From the NCBI GenBank assembly GCA_963783965.1, contig CAWAPQ010000003.1, positions 372,001-436,000 of the forward strand: a stretch of DNA of 64,000 bases, in the 5' to 3' direction. Under the pieces are notes generated by a model, which was given only the letters and a program-made list of their open reading frames with translations, did not search any database and was not told the DNA's origin. Every line of letters begins with the position of its first letter. Positions within the stretch are counted from its first letter, which is position 1. Positions 18,194-27,036 of the stretch are shown here, piece by piece. The position numbers and the translations under genes are program-made. The stretch comes from Bog-473 sp963783965. Its GTDB lineage: Bacteria; Actinomycetota; Acidimicrobiia; Acidimicrobiales; RAAP-2.

Positions 18194-18403
18194 GTGCTGA
18201 ATGGCGTCCAAGGAATGGTCGGAGACACCGCGTTAGTGGTCAAGGCCATTGAGGGCGCACACCACCCCGGAAGGATCCGGGCCCGGGGTGAGGAGTGGCT
18301 CGCCATTCCCCTCGACCCCGACGCCACGATTCCCGTCGGGACCGATGTCGTCGTCGCCGACGTCGAGCGAGGGTTGCTCGTCGTCTACGACGCCGACAGC
18401 TAG
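18194..18403 (+). CDS. NfeD-like OB-fold protein
   Basis: A 69-residue soluble domain resembling the C-terminal OB fold of NfeD proteins: GMVGDTALVVKAI, GRIRARGEEWLAIP and GTDVVVADVERGLLVVY match the beta-barrel pattern (new strand, R-G-E-x-W, G-x-x-V-x-V). It lacks the membrane part of full NfeD. NfeD domains and SPFH proteins are classical partners, and an SPFH gene follows 15 nt downstream, so the two probably form one membrane-microdomain unit. Confidence 0.75.
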   Translation: MLNGVQGMVGDTALVVKAIEGAHHPGRIRARGEEWLAIPLDPDATIPVGTDVVVADVERGLLVVYDADS

Positions 18404-18418
18404 CAGAGAGGTACCCCT

Positions 18419-19462
18419 ATGTTGTTTGCATCGGCCGGAGAAGTGTTGGGGATTGTCATCATCGCCGTTCTGGCCGCAGTCGGATTGGGGGCCCTGTTCC
18501 TCTCGCGTTTCGTCAAGATCGTCCAGCAGGGGAGTGTCGGGGTCGTCAAGCGACTGGGTGAGTTCAAGTCGGTCGACCAGCCGGGCATGCGGATTCTCGT
18601 GCCCTTCATCGACAAGATGGAGAAGGTCGACGTGCGAGAGTTCCCGATGACCGGGGACCAGCAGGCCGTGATCACCAAGGACAACGTGTCGTTGCAAGTG
18701 AGCGCGACCATCTTCTGCCAGGTGATCGACGTCAAGTCGGCGCTGTTCGAGATCAACGACTTCCAGCTGGCGGTGGACCAGCTCTCCCGGACCGCCTTGC
18801 GGGCGGTCTTCGGCGAGCTCTCACTGGACCAGGCCCTGAGCGAGCGCGAGACGATCAACAGCCGCATGCAGGACCACATGGCCGACGCCACGGCCAAATG
18901 GGGAGTGCGTCTCAACCGCATTGAGATCCTCGACATCACCCCGCCGATGAACGTGGTGCAGGCCATGTCCGAGCAGAAGGAAGCGGAGCAGCACAAGCGC
19001 GCCCTGATTCTCAAGTCCGAGGGGGAGCAGACCGCAGCCGTCAACTCCGCCGGCGGTCGCAAGCAGGCCGCGGTGCTCGAGGCCGAGGGCGCCAAGCAGT
19101 CGGCCATCCTGCGTGCCGAAGCGGAAATGAAGGTGCTGGAGCTGCAGGCCGAGGGCGAGAAGAAGGCGCTCGAGTTGCGCGGCGAAGGAGAGGCGTCACG
19201 CCTCACCTCCATCGACACGGCCACCATCAACCCGCGCACGCTGGCCGTGCTGCAGCTCAAGGCGCTGCAGGACATTGCGGCATCCGACAACGCCAAGGTC
19301 GTCGTGCCCTACGAGGCGACCAGCCTCATGGGCGCGGCCGAAGTGCTCCTGTCCACGCTGCGCAACGAGGATCTCGGGTCCACCACCACGAACGGCGCCG
19401 CACCGGCCGCGGCCACGCCGGCCCGTCCGCCCAACAGGGAATTGCCACCGCGGGATTCGTAG
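18419..19462 (+). CDS. SPFH domain/band 7 family membrane protein
   Basis: A 347-residue stomatin/flotillin-type scaffold. An N-terminal membrane helix (VLGIVIIAVLAAVGLGALFL) precedes the SPFH domain (IVQQGSVGVVKRLGEFKSV to EILDITPPMNV), and a long Ala/Glu coiled coil follows (EAEGAKQSAILRAEAEMKV). The tail is Pro/Ala-rich. Family members oligomerise at the membrane and regulate proteases or transporters. It forms a pair with the NfeD-like gene upstream. Confidence 0.9.
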   Translation: MLFASAGEVLGIVIIAVLAAVGLGALFLSRFVKIVQQGSVGVVKRLGEFKSVDQPGMRILVPFIDKMEKVDVREFPMTGDQQAVITKDNVSLQVSATIFCQVIDVKSALFEINDFQLAVDQLSRTALRAVFGELSLDQALSERETINSRMQDHMADATAKWGVRLNRIEILDITPPMNVVQAMSEQKEAEQHKRALILKSEGEQTAAVNSAGGRKQAAVLEAEGAKQSAILRAEAEMKVLELQAEGEKKALELRGEGEASRLTSIDTATINPRTLAVLQLKALQDIAASDNAKVVVPYEATSLMGAAEVLLSTLRNEDLGSTTTNGAAPAAATPARPPNRELPPRDS

Positions 19463-19471
19463 CGCGAGCGG

Positions 19472-19813
19472 TCAGGCCCAGCCGAGCTCCCGCAGACGTG
19501 CCTCGCCCAGGCCGAAGTGGTGACCCACCTCGTGGAGCACCGTCACCCGGACCCGGTCGGCGAGTTCGCCCGGCGTGCGGGCCGACCGGCAGATGGTGGC
19601 GAGGAAGAGCGTGATCTGATCGGGACGGGCCCCGGCGTAGGTGCCGCGTTTGGTGAGCGGGATCCCCTCGTACAGGCCGTAGAGCCGACCGGGCGGGCTC
19701 TCGTCGTCGATGATGATGGCCACGTTCTCCATCTCCGCCCGCAACCCTTCGGGGATGGCCTCGAGCGCATCGGCGACGAGTGCCTCGAATGCCGTGACAT
19801 CGATCGGATCCAT
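19472..19813 (-). CDS. metallopeptidase family protein (zincin, DUF1025-like)
   Basis: A 113-residue minimal zincin. The zinc motif HEVGHHFGL (HExxH form HEVGH) lies near the C-terminus and the N-terminal FEALVADALEAIPEGL is typical of the family PF06262. Such small cytosolic proteins are common in actinobacteria; substrates are not known. Start at ATG 19813; a GTG 9 nt upstream is an alternative. It converges on the SPFH gene. Confidence 0.85.
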   Translation of the reverse strand: MDPIDVTAFEALVADALEAIPEGLRAEMENVAIIIDDESPPGRLYGLYEGIPLTKRGTYAGARPDQITLFLATICRSARTPGELADRVRVTVLHEVGHHFGLGEARLRELGWA

Positions 19814-19922
19814 TGTCGTCACCTTGCCAGCAATCGTCTGCTGCCGCGGCGCCACGCCACCCATTGCGAGGTCTGAGGGCAACTGGTGGCGACGTGGAGG
19901 GTGCCGGTAGCGTGCCGGGCCG

Positions 19923-20729
19923 ATGACCGACCTGCTGGACGACAGCCTCTCCCTCCCCGCCAGCCTCGGGGTGGTGGCGGAGGTCCGGGACGGAGAGTTC
20001 CGTCTCACGTTGCAGCCCCGGCCGGAGGTGCTGCGCCACGGCGCGCTCCGGGTGAGCGTGATCGCCTTCATGATCGACGTCGTGGCCGGGATCGTCCTCG
20101 ACGACGACCCCGACGCCTGGACATTGACCTCGGACATGTCGGTGCGGATGCGGCCACTGCCCGCGCCCGCCTTCGTCTCCACCGAGAGCACGATTCTGCG
20201 GCGGGGTCGTCGATCGGCGACCGCCGTGGTGGATCTCGTGACGGCCGAGGGGGCGCCGGTCGCCACGGGGGCCATCGGGTTCGTGCGGGTGGAGCGCCGG
20301 GCAACTGATCCCGTGAAGCCACAGGCAACGCCGGGGAATGTCTCGACCATGTTCGACGGATCCCGGCTCCTGTCCCGTCCCCTCCGGGAGGCAGCGGGCA
20401 TCGTCGTGCTCGATCCGGTTGCGGGGGCACTCGAGATGCCCGTGACGCCCGCCGTGCGCAACACCGCCGGCACGCTGCAGGGCGCCATGGTGGCGCTCTT
20501 CGCGGAAGCGGCCGCCGAGGAGCTCGTGTCGGCCCGCTTCGGCGTCCCCGCCGTCGTGACCGACCTCGATCTGCGCTACCTGGCCCAAACCGGAGAGGGG
20601 CCCGTCCGGTCCGAGTGCACCCTGCTCGGGGAGGGTCCCGACGCACCGGTGCAAGTGGAGCTCTCCGACCGGTCGAGCGGTCGCCTGACGACGCTCGTCT
20701 ACGCCCGCACGGCGGTGATCGGGCGCTGA
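19923..20729 (+). CDS. acyl-CoA thioesterase-like double hot-dog protein
   Basis: A 268-residue protein with two hot-dog-like halves: the first contains RHGALRVSVIAFMIDVVAG and a beta segment TSDMSVRMRPLPAP; the second contains NTAGTLQGAMVALFAEAAAEEL and DLDLRYLAQTGEGPVRSE. The layout resembles PaaI/4HBT thioesterases acting on aromatic or fatty acyl-CoAs. No partner gene points to the substrate. Confidence 0.75.
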   Translation: MTDLLDDSLSLPASLGVVAEVRDGEFRLTLQPRPEVLRHGALRVSVIAFMIDVVAGIVLDDDPDAWTLTSDMSVRMRPLPAPAFVSTESTILRRGRRSATAVVDLVTAEGAPVATGAIGFVRVERRATDPVKPQATPGNVSTMFDGSRLLSRPLREAAGIVVLDPVAGALEMPVTPAVRNTAGTLQGAMVALFAEAAAEELVSARFGVPAVVTDLDLRYLAQTGEGPVRSECTLLGEGPDAPVQVELSDRSSGRLTTLVYARTAVIGR

Positions 20730-20768
20730 GCGGCCACCCGGTCGGCGATCGGTCCGCCCCGAACCGCC

Positions 20769-21038
20769 TCAGTCACCCACTGGCTGATCGATCGGCACGG
20801 CGCGCACGTGAAAGCCGCTGGGACGAGGGGGTGTCTCCGCGGCGGGGGCCTCAGGTTCTGGTGTCTCGCGTTCCTGTGGCTCCGCCGCCGACCCGTCGCC
20901 GAGGACCTTGACGTGCGCCGCGGAGGCTCGTGGCGCCCCATCACGGGTGGACGACGCGGCCAGATGCTCGAGCTGCCGCTTCTCCTTGCGCCGACGGAAT
21001 GGACCGCCTCGTGACGTGGGTACATCGCCCTGCCCCAT
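20769..21038 (-). CDS. hypothetical basic protein
   Basis: An 89-residue reading frame with a basic N-terminal half (FRRRKEKRQLEHLAAS) and a Pro/Glu-rich second half (PQERETPEPEAPAAETPP in part). It fills the space between two recognisable genes and ends convergently with the thioesterase. No family is recognised; low-complexity composition means it could be spurious. Confidence 0.4.
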   Translation of the reverse strand: MGQGDVPTSRGGPFRRRKEKRQLEHLAASSTRDGAPRASAAHVKVLGDGSAAEPQERETPEPEAPAAETPPRPSGFHVRAVPIDQPVGD

Positions 21039-21129
21039 AGCCCCTGAGCCTAGGGCCTGAGCGGTCCACGACGGTGGTTATGCACTGCGGCCTGCCTGCG
21101 GGAGCGGGGACACCGGGCAAACTGCAGCG

Positions 21130-21486
21130 GTGCATGCACTAGAAGCCCGCCTCCGAGCCGGCCTCAAAGAGGCGATGAAGGCGCGTGACTCGATTGCGCT
21201 GTCGGCGATCCGCTCGGCACTCGGCGCCATCGACAATGCAGGCTCGGTCGAGGGTGAGCTCGGGAGCGCCGCGGGCAGCTCCCGTCACGTCGCGGGCGGC
21301 GTCGAGGGACTCGGGGCGGCCGAGGTGGCGCGGCGGGAGATGGATGACACCCAGATCGTTGACATTGTGCGGGCCGAGGTCACGAACCGCGCGAGGGCTG
21401 CCCAGGACTACGACGGGCTGGGCAGGGCACAGGAGGCTGACCGCCTCCGTGCCGAGTCGGCCGTGCTGCGGCGCCTGCTCCCCTAA
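21130..21486 (+). CDS. GatB/YqeY domain-containing protein
   Basis: A 118-residue helical protein with the YqeY pattern: LEARLRAGLKEAMKARDSIALSAIRSALGAI at the N-terminus in broken blocks and DIVRAEVTNRARAAQDYDG followed by RLRAESAVLRRLLP. YqeY resembles the tail domain of the GatB amidotransferase subunit and may bind tRNA. It starts with GTG. The middle (residues 40-65) is Gly/Ser-rich and slightly unusual. Confidence 0.8.
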   Translation: MHALEARLRAGLKEAMKARDSIALSAIRSALGAIDNAGSVEGELGSAAGSSRHVAGGVEGLGAAEVARREMDDTQIVDIVRAEVTNRARAAQDYDGLGRAQEADRLRAESAVLRRLLP

Positions 21487-21525
21487 GGCATTCTTTTCCT
21501 CGTGAGCGGCGGAGGGACGGACGGC

Positions 21526-22065
21526 ATGGAGATTCGGGACGCGCTCGATACCGACGTTCCCGCAATCGTCGATCTCCGGAATGCGCTGCTCTCCACCACC
21601 ACGATCGAATGGAGCGAGACCCCGCACACGGTGGTCGAGGGCACCGAGTGGTTGCGGCGCCAGCGCGCCGTCGGCCATCCCGTCCTGGTGGCAGTCGTCG
21701 CCCGCGACCTCGTCGGCTGGTGCAGTTTCGGCGACTTTCGCGACAGCGCGAAGTGGCCGGGCTACCGCTCCACGGTCGAGCATACGATCCATGTCCGAGA
21801 GGACAATTGGGGAGGGGGCGTGGGCCGAGCCCTGATATCCCGGCTCTGTGACGCCGCCATAGCCCGGCACAAACACGTCATGGTGGGAGCGGTCACCGGG
21901 GAGAACGAGGCCTCGATCCGTTTTCACCAGCGCCTTGGCTTCGTCGAGGTGGCCCGGATGCCACAAGTCGGTGCGAAGTTCGGACGCTGGCTCGATCTGG
22001 TCCTTCTCCAGAAGCGGCTGGACGACCGGGAGCGGCCCGATGACGTGACGGCGCGGAGGCCATAA
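21526..22065 (+). CDS. GNAT N-acetyltransferase, phosphinothricin-acetyltransferase type
   Basis: A GNAT-fold enzyme of about 179 residues. It has the PAT-family arrangement: MEIRDALDTDVPAIVDLRNA, VGWCSFGDFRDSAKWPGYRS, the acetyl-CoA loop NWGGGVGRALISRL, and GENEASIRFHQRLGFVEVARM. Such enzymes acetylate small amines such as phosphinothricin or methionine sulfone. ATG 21526 has GGAGG upstream; GTG 21502 is an alternative. Confidence 0.85.
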   Translation: MEIRDALDTDVPAIVDLRNALLSTTTIEWSETPHTVVEGTEWLRRQRAVGHPVLVAVVARDLVGWCSFGDFRDSAKWPGYRSTVEHTIHVREDNWGGGVGRALISRLCDAAIARHKHVMVGAVTGENEASIRFHQRLGFVEVARMPQVGAKFGRWLDLVLLQKRLDDRERPDDVTARRP

Positions 22066-22072
22066 TCCCGGC

Positions 22073-22645
22073 ATGCATCTCGGCGTCGCCCATCATTTCG
22101 GCTGGGCCGTGCTCGTGACCGCCACCAACGATCACGACGTCGTCGACCGGCGCAGAGTGGAACTGGTCGAGTCTGGTGTTCCGCCGGCACCGATCCACCA
22201 CGAGGGCGGCGCGTTTCCCCTCCACCAGCCCGCACAGCCTCTGGACGACGCCGCCCTCTCGGCCCTGGTCGCCGAAGTGCGAGCGTCGGCGATCCGGGCC
22301 ACGTCGGCCGCGCTGGACGAGCTGGCGGCGTCGTTGCCCGAACCGATCGTCTCCCTGTCGCTCCGAGCGTGGCCCCCGGACTTCCCGGACGACATCGCCG
22401 TCCTCCGTCGCGTGCCCTACGAGAGCCGTGCCGACTCGGTGATGTACCGGCAGGTCCTGGCCGAGTCGGCCCATGGGCGCGGCTGGCGGGTGCGCCGCTA
22501 CGAGGCCAAGGACGTCGAGGCCGATGCAGCCGGCATTCTGGGGCCGCGTGCGGACGAGGTGCTGCACGGCCCGCGGGCGAGGTTGGGCGCACCGTGGTCG
22601 AAGGACCATCGGATGGCGCTGGCCGCCACAATCGTGGCCCGCTGA
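22073..22645 (+). CDS. conserved hypothetical protein
   Basis: A 190-residue protein of no family I can name. Recognisable blocks are HLGVAHHFGWAVLVTATND, IVSLSLRAWPPDFPDD, YESRADSVMYRQVLAESA and the C-terminal LGAPWSKDHRMALAATIVA. The gene starts 7 nt after the acetyltransferase and ends against the Nudix gene on the other strand. Codon use and the lack of low complexity indicate a real gene. Confidence 0.7.
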   Translation: MHLGVAHHFGWAVLVTATNDHDVVDRRRVELVESGVPPAPIHHEGGAFPLHQPAQPLDDAALSALVAEVRASAIRATSAALDELAASLPEPIVSLSLRAWPPDFPDDIAVLRRVPYESRADSVMYRQVLAESAHGRGWRVRRYEAKDVEADAAGILGPRADEVLHGPRARLGAPWSKDHRMALAATIVAR

Positions 22646-23062
22646 TCACGCATCCGACAGGGCCTCGAGGATCCAGCCGCGATAGCCGGGGTCGGCGAGA
22701 CGCAGGGAAGCGGCGTCCGAGGGGGAGAACCAGCCGATCGCATCGTGCTCCTCGGGCGCACAGTTCGCCGGAGAGCCGGACCATCGGCGAGTGGCCCAGA
22801 CACGTAACTGGAACTCCTCGGTCGTCCGTGAGAACGAGTGATCGCCGAGTGGTTCGAGGAGCGTGATACCCACCTCCTCTCGGAGCTCACGGAGGAGGGC
22901 ATCCGTCGGCGACTCGCCCGTCTCGATGTGGCCACCGGGAAGGTCCCAGACGTCCGGATACCACGCGCGTTCGACGGTTCGATGACAGAGCAGGACGGTG
23001 TCGGCGCGGACGAGCATCGCCGCGACGATCTGGTGCGGGCCGGTGGAGGCACGGGGCGGCAT
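22646..23062 (-). CDS. Nudix hydrolase
   Basis: A 138-residue Nudix protein. The Nudix box is complete: GHIETGESPTDALLRELREE followed by VGI, giving G-x5-E-x7-REUxEExGU. The segment VLLCHRTVERAWYPDVWDLPG before it is typical of MutT-like enzymes that hydrolyse nucleoside diphosphate derivatives. The stop abuts the convergent gene. Substrate unknown. Confidence 0.9.
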   Translation of the reverse strand: MPPRASTGPHQIVAAMLVRADTVLLCHRTVERAWYPDVWDLPGGHIETGESPTDALLRELREEVGITLLEPLGDHSFSRTTEEFQLRVWATRRWSGSPANCAPEEHDAIGWFSPSDAASLRLADPGYRGWILEALSDA

Positions 23063-23092
23063 CTCGAAGTGGGAGCCCGAAACGGGACCCGG

Positions 23093-24502
23093 CTAATTCC
23101 CGGAGACGGCGCGGATTGCCCCGGCAAGGGCCTCCGACCGCGCCGCCGCCAGGTCGGCCGCACCCCGGTCGCCCATGCCGGCGAGGATCTGAGATCGCTT
23201 CGACCAGGCGTAGGTGCTCGACTCCCGGACGCCCAGCCGCTCGCTCACCAGAGCAAGCGCAATCCCACGTCGGCCCGCCCGCATGGCCGCTTCGAGCAGC
23301 GTGCGCTCGACGGCATCGCGCTGGGCGTGGCTGCCCCCGAACTCGTGGACATGGCCTCGGATGGGGAGGAGCTCGTCGAGAACCGCCTCGTACGACCCCT
23401 CAGCGAAATGGACGAGCCCGCGACAGATCGGAAGCCCAACGGTTGCGGTCATCGCCCATGCCGTCGTCGAGGGGTCGCCCTGGTCGAGGAAGCGCTCCAG
23501 CGCCACGACGAGATCGTGGGCGCGTAGAAGATCACCGGCTCCGATGAACGCCATGGCGGCATGCATGTCGTTGAAGGGGTAGTAGCCAGGCGACAGGGAG
23601 CGCGTCCAGGCTTCGGCCAAGGGTCGCCAGCGGCCGCCCACCGGTGTTGCTTCGAGGTGAAGCCGCCAGAGCAAGGCCGTGGCATCGAGAAGCTCGAGCG
23701 CCACGTCCCCGGAGTCGTCGTGGTGCAGGGTGCGGTCATAGACCGACAGCGCGCCAGGCACGTCACCCGCCTCCAACAGGAAGAGGGCGTAGTGCCAGGA
23801 GTTGTGGACGTTGAGGAAGTTCCCCGTGCCCCAGTCGTCTTCCCGGGCTTGCATGAAGCGGACTCCTTCCGGGATGCGTCCAGTCATTTCGTAGGTGTGC
23901 ACGACGGCGTGAATACCCCAGACGTCGTCGGGGTTCGTCGTCACGGCACTGCGACCGACTTCCTCGGACAGACCGTAGAGATTGCACTCTTCCAACCCGA
24001 AGGCATACATGCCCAGCACGAATCCGAATTGCGGATCGTCCGGTCCCCAGGCGTACAGGCACCGGCCGACCCGGTCGCGGAGATTGGCCGCATTGCCCGA
24101 GAAGAAGTCGATCTGATGGCCTACCACCAACCCGAGCAGATCACGAGGGTGCTCCATCAAGATCCCATTGAGCAGCGCTCCCGCACCTCGCATGTCGCCT
24201 TCGACCAGACGCCGGGCAGCGGCACGGTGAGCACGTTCACGTGGGAGGAGCCCGTCCTCCGCGATGGTGAGGGCGGCCAGCGCGTCCCGAGCCGGTGCGA
24301 CACCGATTTCCTCGGTGGACATCAAGGAGAGGTAGGCGTTCAGCACCCCGCCCATGGCACAGCTCGGATCCGCGGCCATGGCGGTCGCTGCGTCTTCGAC
24401 CACTTCGATCTGAAATCGAACCAGGTGGTCGATCGCTCGGTCGTAGGCGCCCACCGCCTCTGGAGATCCGGTCATCGCCATGCCGCGCCCGTCATCCGAC
24501 AT
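23093..24502 (-). CDS. tetratricopeptide repeat protein 38-like protein
   Basis: A 469-residue, mostly helical protein built of degenerate TPR units. Characteristic blocks are VVGHQIDFFSGNAANLRDRV, AFGLEECNLYGLSEEVGRSA, WGIHAVVHTYEMTGRIPEG and NSWHYALFLLEAGDVPGALS, the pattern of the TTC38 family found in actinobacteria and animals. Function is unknown. No signal peptide is seen. It is divergent from the acetyltransferase downstream. Confidence 0.82.
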   Translation of the reverse strand: MSDDGRGMAMTGSPEAVGAYDRAIDHLVRFQIEVVEDAATAMAADPSCAMGGVLNAYLSLMSTEEIGVAPARDALAALTIAEDGLLPRERAHRAAARRLVEGDMRGAGALLNGILMEHPRDLLGLVVGHQIDFFSGNAANLRDRVGRCLYAWGPDDPQFGFVLGMYAFGLEECNLYGLSEEVGRSAVTTNPDDVWGIHAVVHTYEMTGRIPEGVRFMQAREDDWGTGNFLNVHNSWHYALFLLEAGDVPGALSVYDRTLHHDDSGDVALELLDATALLWRLHLEATPVGGRWRPLAEAWTRSLSPGYYPFNDMHAAMAFIGAGDLLRAHDLVVALERFLDQGDPSTTAWAMTATVGLPICRGLVHFAEGSYEAVLDELLPIRGHVHEFGGSHAQRDAVERTLLEAAMRAGRRGIALALVSERLGVRESSTYAWSKRSQILAGMGDRGAADLAAARSEALAGAIRAVSGN

Positions 24503-24739
24503 CTCAGACCCCCTGAGTTCACCTTGGTGTCACGGAGATCCTAGGAAGCCCCGGGGCCGCGAAGTATCAACCCCGTACGGCCGACCTCTGGTAGCCGGGA
24601 AGAGGCCGGCAGCAGTCAGGTGGAGCGATTGGGAATCCAACGGATGGGGGGACGTCGACATCGACCTGCCCCGGCCGTGGATGGGACGCACAACCCGAGG
24701 AGCCGGCCTCACCTGAGGCCCCAAGAGCGGCTCGTGATC

Positions 24740-25192
24740 ATGATGCGGAGTCCCTCCACCCGAAGGTTGAGCTACAAGGGCCTCAAGCTCCTCGGAGTGG
24801 ATATTCCCCCCTCGGTGGAGATAGGTGACAATCTCCGGCTTCCTCACGGCGCGTTCGGCTTGGTCATCCATGCCACCACGAAGATAGGAAACAACGTCAA
24901 GCTCTTCCAGGGTGTGACCCTGGGCTTCGCCGACGAGCACCTCCCGAGGGAGGAGATCTCTGACCGCCTGGCGACGACCGAGCCACTCGGCCAGATCGTC
25001 GTCGAGGACAACGTCGTGATCGGCGCAGGCGCCAAGGTCCTCTTCAAGCTCGGCCAGACACTCACCGTCGGGAGAGGCGCCGTCATCGGGGCCAACGCGG
25101 TCGTCCTCTCGTCGGTGCCTCCCGGCGAGATCTGGGCCGGAGTACCGGCCCGGAGAGTGGGCGCCCGGGACTCCTTTCTCGACGGGCGCTAG
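24740..25192 (+). CDS. serine O-acetyltransferase-like hexapeptide transferase
   Basis: A left-handed beta-helix acetyltransferase of about 150 residues. Hexapeptide repeats are clear: VDIPPSVEIGDNLRLPHG, LVIHATTKIGNNVKLFQGVT and IVVEDNVVIGAGAKVLFK; the catalytic histidine is probably in LPHG or IHATT as in CysE. It lacks the N-terminal helical domain of CysE, so sugar or polysaccharide acetylation is also possible. Start at ATG 24740; GTG 24734 is an alternative. Confidence 0.8.
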   Translation: MMRSPSTRRLSYKGLKLLGVDIPPSVEIGDNLRLPHGAFGLVIHATTKIGNNVKLFQGVTLGFADEHLPREEISDRLATTEPLGQIVVEDNVVIGAGAKVLFKLGQTLTVGRGAVIGANAVVLSSVPPGEIWAGVPARRVGARDSFLDGR

Positions 25193-25528
25193 GTGCCCGC
25201 ACCTTCTCCGTCTCGCGCACGTCTCGGCGTCGAAGGCTTCGCGACGGCGACACTCGGCCGATGCTCGGCGAGGACCGACTCGCTGCCTCGAGATCCGGCG
25301 GCGTCCCGAGCCTCTCCTGCCCAATCGGCCGCTGCCGCCGTCGCACAGAACGGCGACCTACGCCAGATCACCTTGGTGTAAGGCCGGTGCGACGACCACC
25401 GCGGTAGGTGTCGCACTCGCACCAGACCGTCCCACGCTCCCGCCGGTAGGGGACACTTCGTCACCTCGTTGTGTCTGCCACCACCGATCACCCGTTCGGC
25501 GCTCCGGCATGGGGCGTAGGGTTCCTCC
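25193..25528. other. intergenic region without a recognisable gene
   Basis: No convincing coding frame is present. It holds the second copy of a 12-bp sequence (25368-25379) also found upstream of the acetyltransferase, a GTGCGAC/GTCGCAC inverted repeat near 25386-25416, and the leaderless promoter of the next gene at its end. Confidence 0.5.
25517..25522 (+). promoter_or_regulatory. -10 box for leaderless methyltransferase mRNA
   Basis: TAGGGT ends 6 nt before ATG 25529. The intervening TCCTCC is pyrimidine-rich and cannot serve as a ribosome binding site. Confidence 0.5.
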
Positions 25529-26200
25529 ATGAGCACCTCCTACTGGCGTGGGGCCGCCGAGGACACGGCCATGCAGGACGAGCACGGCTTCATTTGGAAG
25601 GCGATGCTCGACACCATCGATACCGACCTGGCGGGATTGCGGGTGCTCGATATCGGCTGCAACCGTGGGGGTTTCCTGCGCCTGCTCGTGGAGGCCGAGG
25701 ACATCGCCGAGGGGTACGGATTCGACCCGGCCTCGGGCGCCATCGCCGACGCTCGCCGTCTCGCGGGCGACAGGCCGCTCACCTTCGAGGTCGCCGCGAA
25801 CGTGCCTGAAGGATGGAGCGGCTTCGACGTGGCCTTCAGCCACGAGGTCCTCTACTTGCTCGACGATCTTCCCGCCCATGCCGCTGACCTCTTCGGCGCC
25901 TTGAAACCAGGCAGCTCGTACTTCGCCGTCATGGGCGTACACCAGGCGAGTCCGATGATGTCGGCGTGGCACAGGGAAAGTGCAGACGAGCTACGGCTCC
26001 CACGCCTCTATGGCCTCGACGAGGTCGCGGGGGTCTTCGAGGACGCCGGCTTCGCGGCATCGGTGGCCAACTTGAGGCTGAGGTTCGTCCCGGTGTCGGC
26101 TCACCGACATGGGAGCAACCATCGAAACGACCTCCTCGCGTGGTTGGACTACTACAGCCGAGAGAAGGTCTTGCTGCGATTCATCCGCTCGTCCGACTAG
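25529..26200 (+). CDS. class I SAM-dependent methyltransferase
   Basis: A 223-residue Rossmann methyltransferase. Motif I is VLDIGCNRGGFLRLL, followed by an acidic loop (YGFDPASGAIADAR) and motif IV-like DVAFSHEVLYLLDDL. It is similar in layout to ubiquinone/menaquinone-type or small-molecule methyltransferases; the substrate cannot be read from context, since neighbours are unrelated single genes. Confidence 0.85.
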   Translation: MSTSYWRGAAEDTAMQDEHGFIWKAMLDTIDTDLAGLRVLDIGCNRGGFLRLLVEAEDIAEGYGFDPASGAIADARRLAGDRPLTFEVAANVPEGWSGFDVAFSHEVLYLLDDLPAHAADLFGALKPGSSYFAVMGVHQASPMMSAWHRESADELRLPRLYGLDEVAGVFEDAGFAASVANLRLRFVPVSAHRHGSNHRNDLLAWLDYYSREKVLLRFIRSSD

Positions 26201-26363
26201 TCGCGTGGTGAACATGCGGAGAAAATCCGTCCGCCCGTCGGGATCCATTCATTCTCGGGGTGAACGAGGCAACCTGTGAGGGCGACATCCTCCACCTGCT
26301 CCGAACCGCAGCCCGCTTCGACGAAGTCTGGACGATCACTGCGTACCAGAGGAAAATCGGAGT

Positions 26364-26632
26364 ATGAAAAGGACTTTTCGGGCCGAACTGCAGAAGAGCC
26401 CAAACAAGGGCGGATGGACCTACGTCGTCATGGCTGGTTCAGCTGAATTTTCAAGACGAAGGGGCTGGTGAAGGTGCGGGGCACCATCGACGGCGAACCT
26501 TTTCAGAGCTCCTTCATGGCGCTCGGTGACGGCACACACAAGCTGCCCGTCAAGGAGGAGATCCGCAGGAAGATCGGAAAGGACACGGGCGACACGGTCA
26601 CCGTGCGCCTCACGGAGCGGATCTCGACTTGA
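26364..26632 (+). pseudogene. DUF1905 family protein, frameshifted
   Basis: The two halves of a DUF1905 protein lie in different frames: MKRTFRAELQKSPNKGGWTY with GSAEF, then KVRGTIDGEPFQSSFMALG and DTVTVRLTERIST. One T missing from the tttt run near 26451 explains the shift; restoring it gives about 89 residues, normal for this small beta-barrel domain family. As it stands translation ends at a TGA shortly after the shift. Sequencing error or inactivation are equally possible. Confidence 0.8.
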
Positions 26633-26729
26633 CCGGCCCCGGGGAATCGACGGACCACGCCCCCTGAGCGAACCCGTGGGAGTCCGGCTCTCTTCACAAG
26701 ACGGTCCGTTCTCCAGTACCGTTCCGAGG

Positions 26730-26963
26730 GTGGGTGGCCGGACTCGGTATGCGAATCAGGCGCACAAGATCCGCGTGACTGACGGTCACGAGGCCGACGC
26801 CAAGGCAGCGCAGTTGCGCAAGCGCCCGAACAGGATTGGACTCTTCGTCCTCAAAGTGCTGGGTTTCCGGGGTCAAGTCACCCCGTCGACGGGTCAGCAA
26901 GGCCTGGCCGGACCGTCTCACGAGCACCCCGTGCACCAGGAGCGCTCAGCCCCCGACACCTAG
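26730..26963 (+). CDS. hypothetical protein
   Basis: A possible 77-residue basic protein starting at GTG with segments ANQAHKIRVTDGHEADAK and RKRPNRIGLFVLKVLGF. No family is recognised and no Shine-Dalgarno sequence is clear. It is listed because the surrounding 400 bases have no other candidate. Confidence 0.3.
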   Translation: MGGRTRYANQAHKIRVTDGHEADAKAAQLRKRPNRIGLFVLKVLGFRGQVTPSTGQQGLAGPSHEHPVHQERSAPDT

Positions 26964-27036
26964 TTGCTGCGAGGTCGACTGCCCGTGCTGCCGCACGGAG
27001 GCACCACACTCCTGGCGAGCGGGGGCGCGCAACCGA

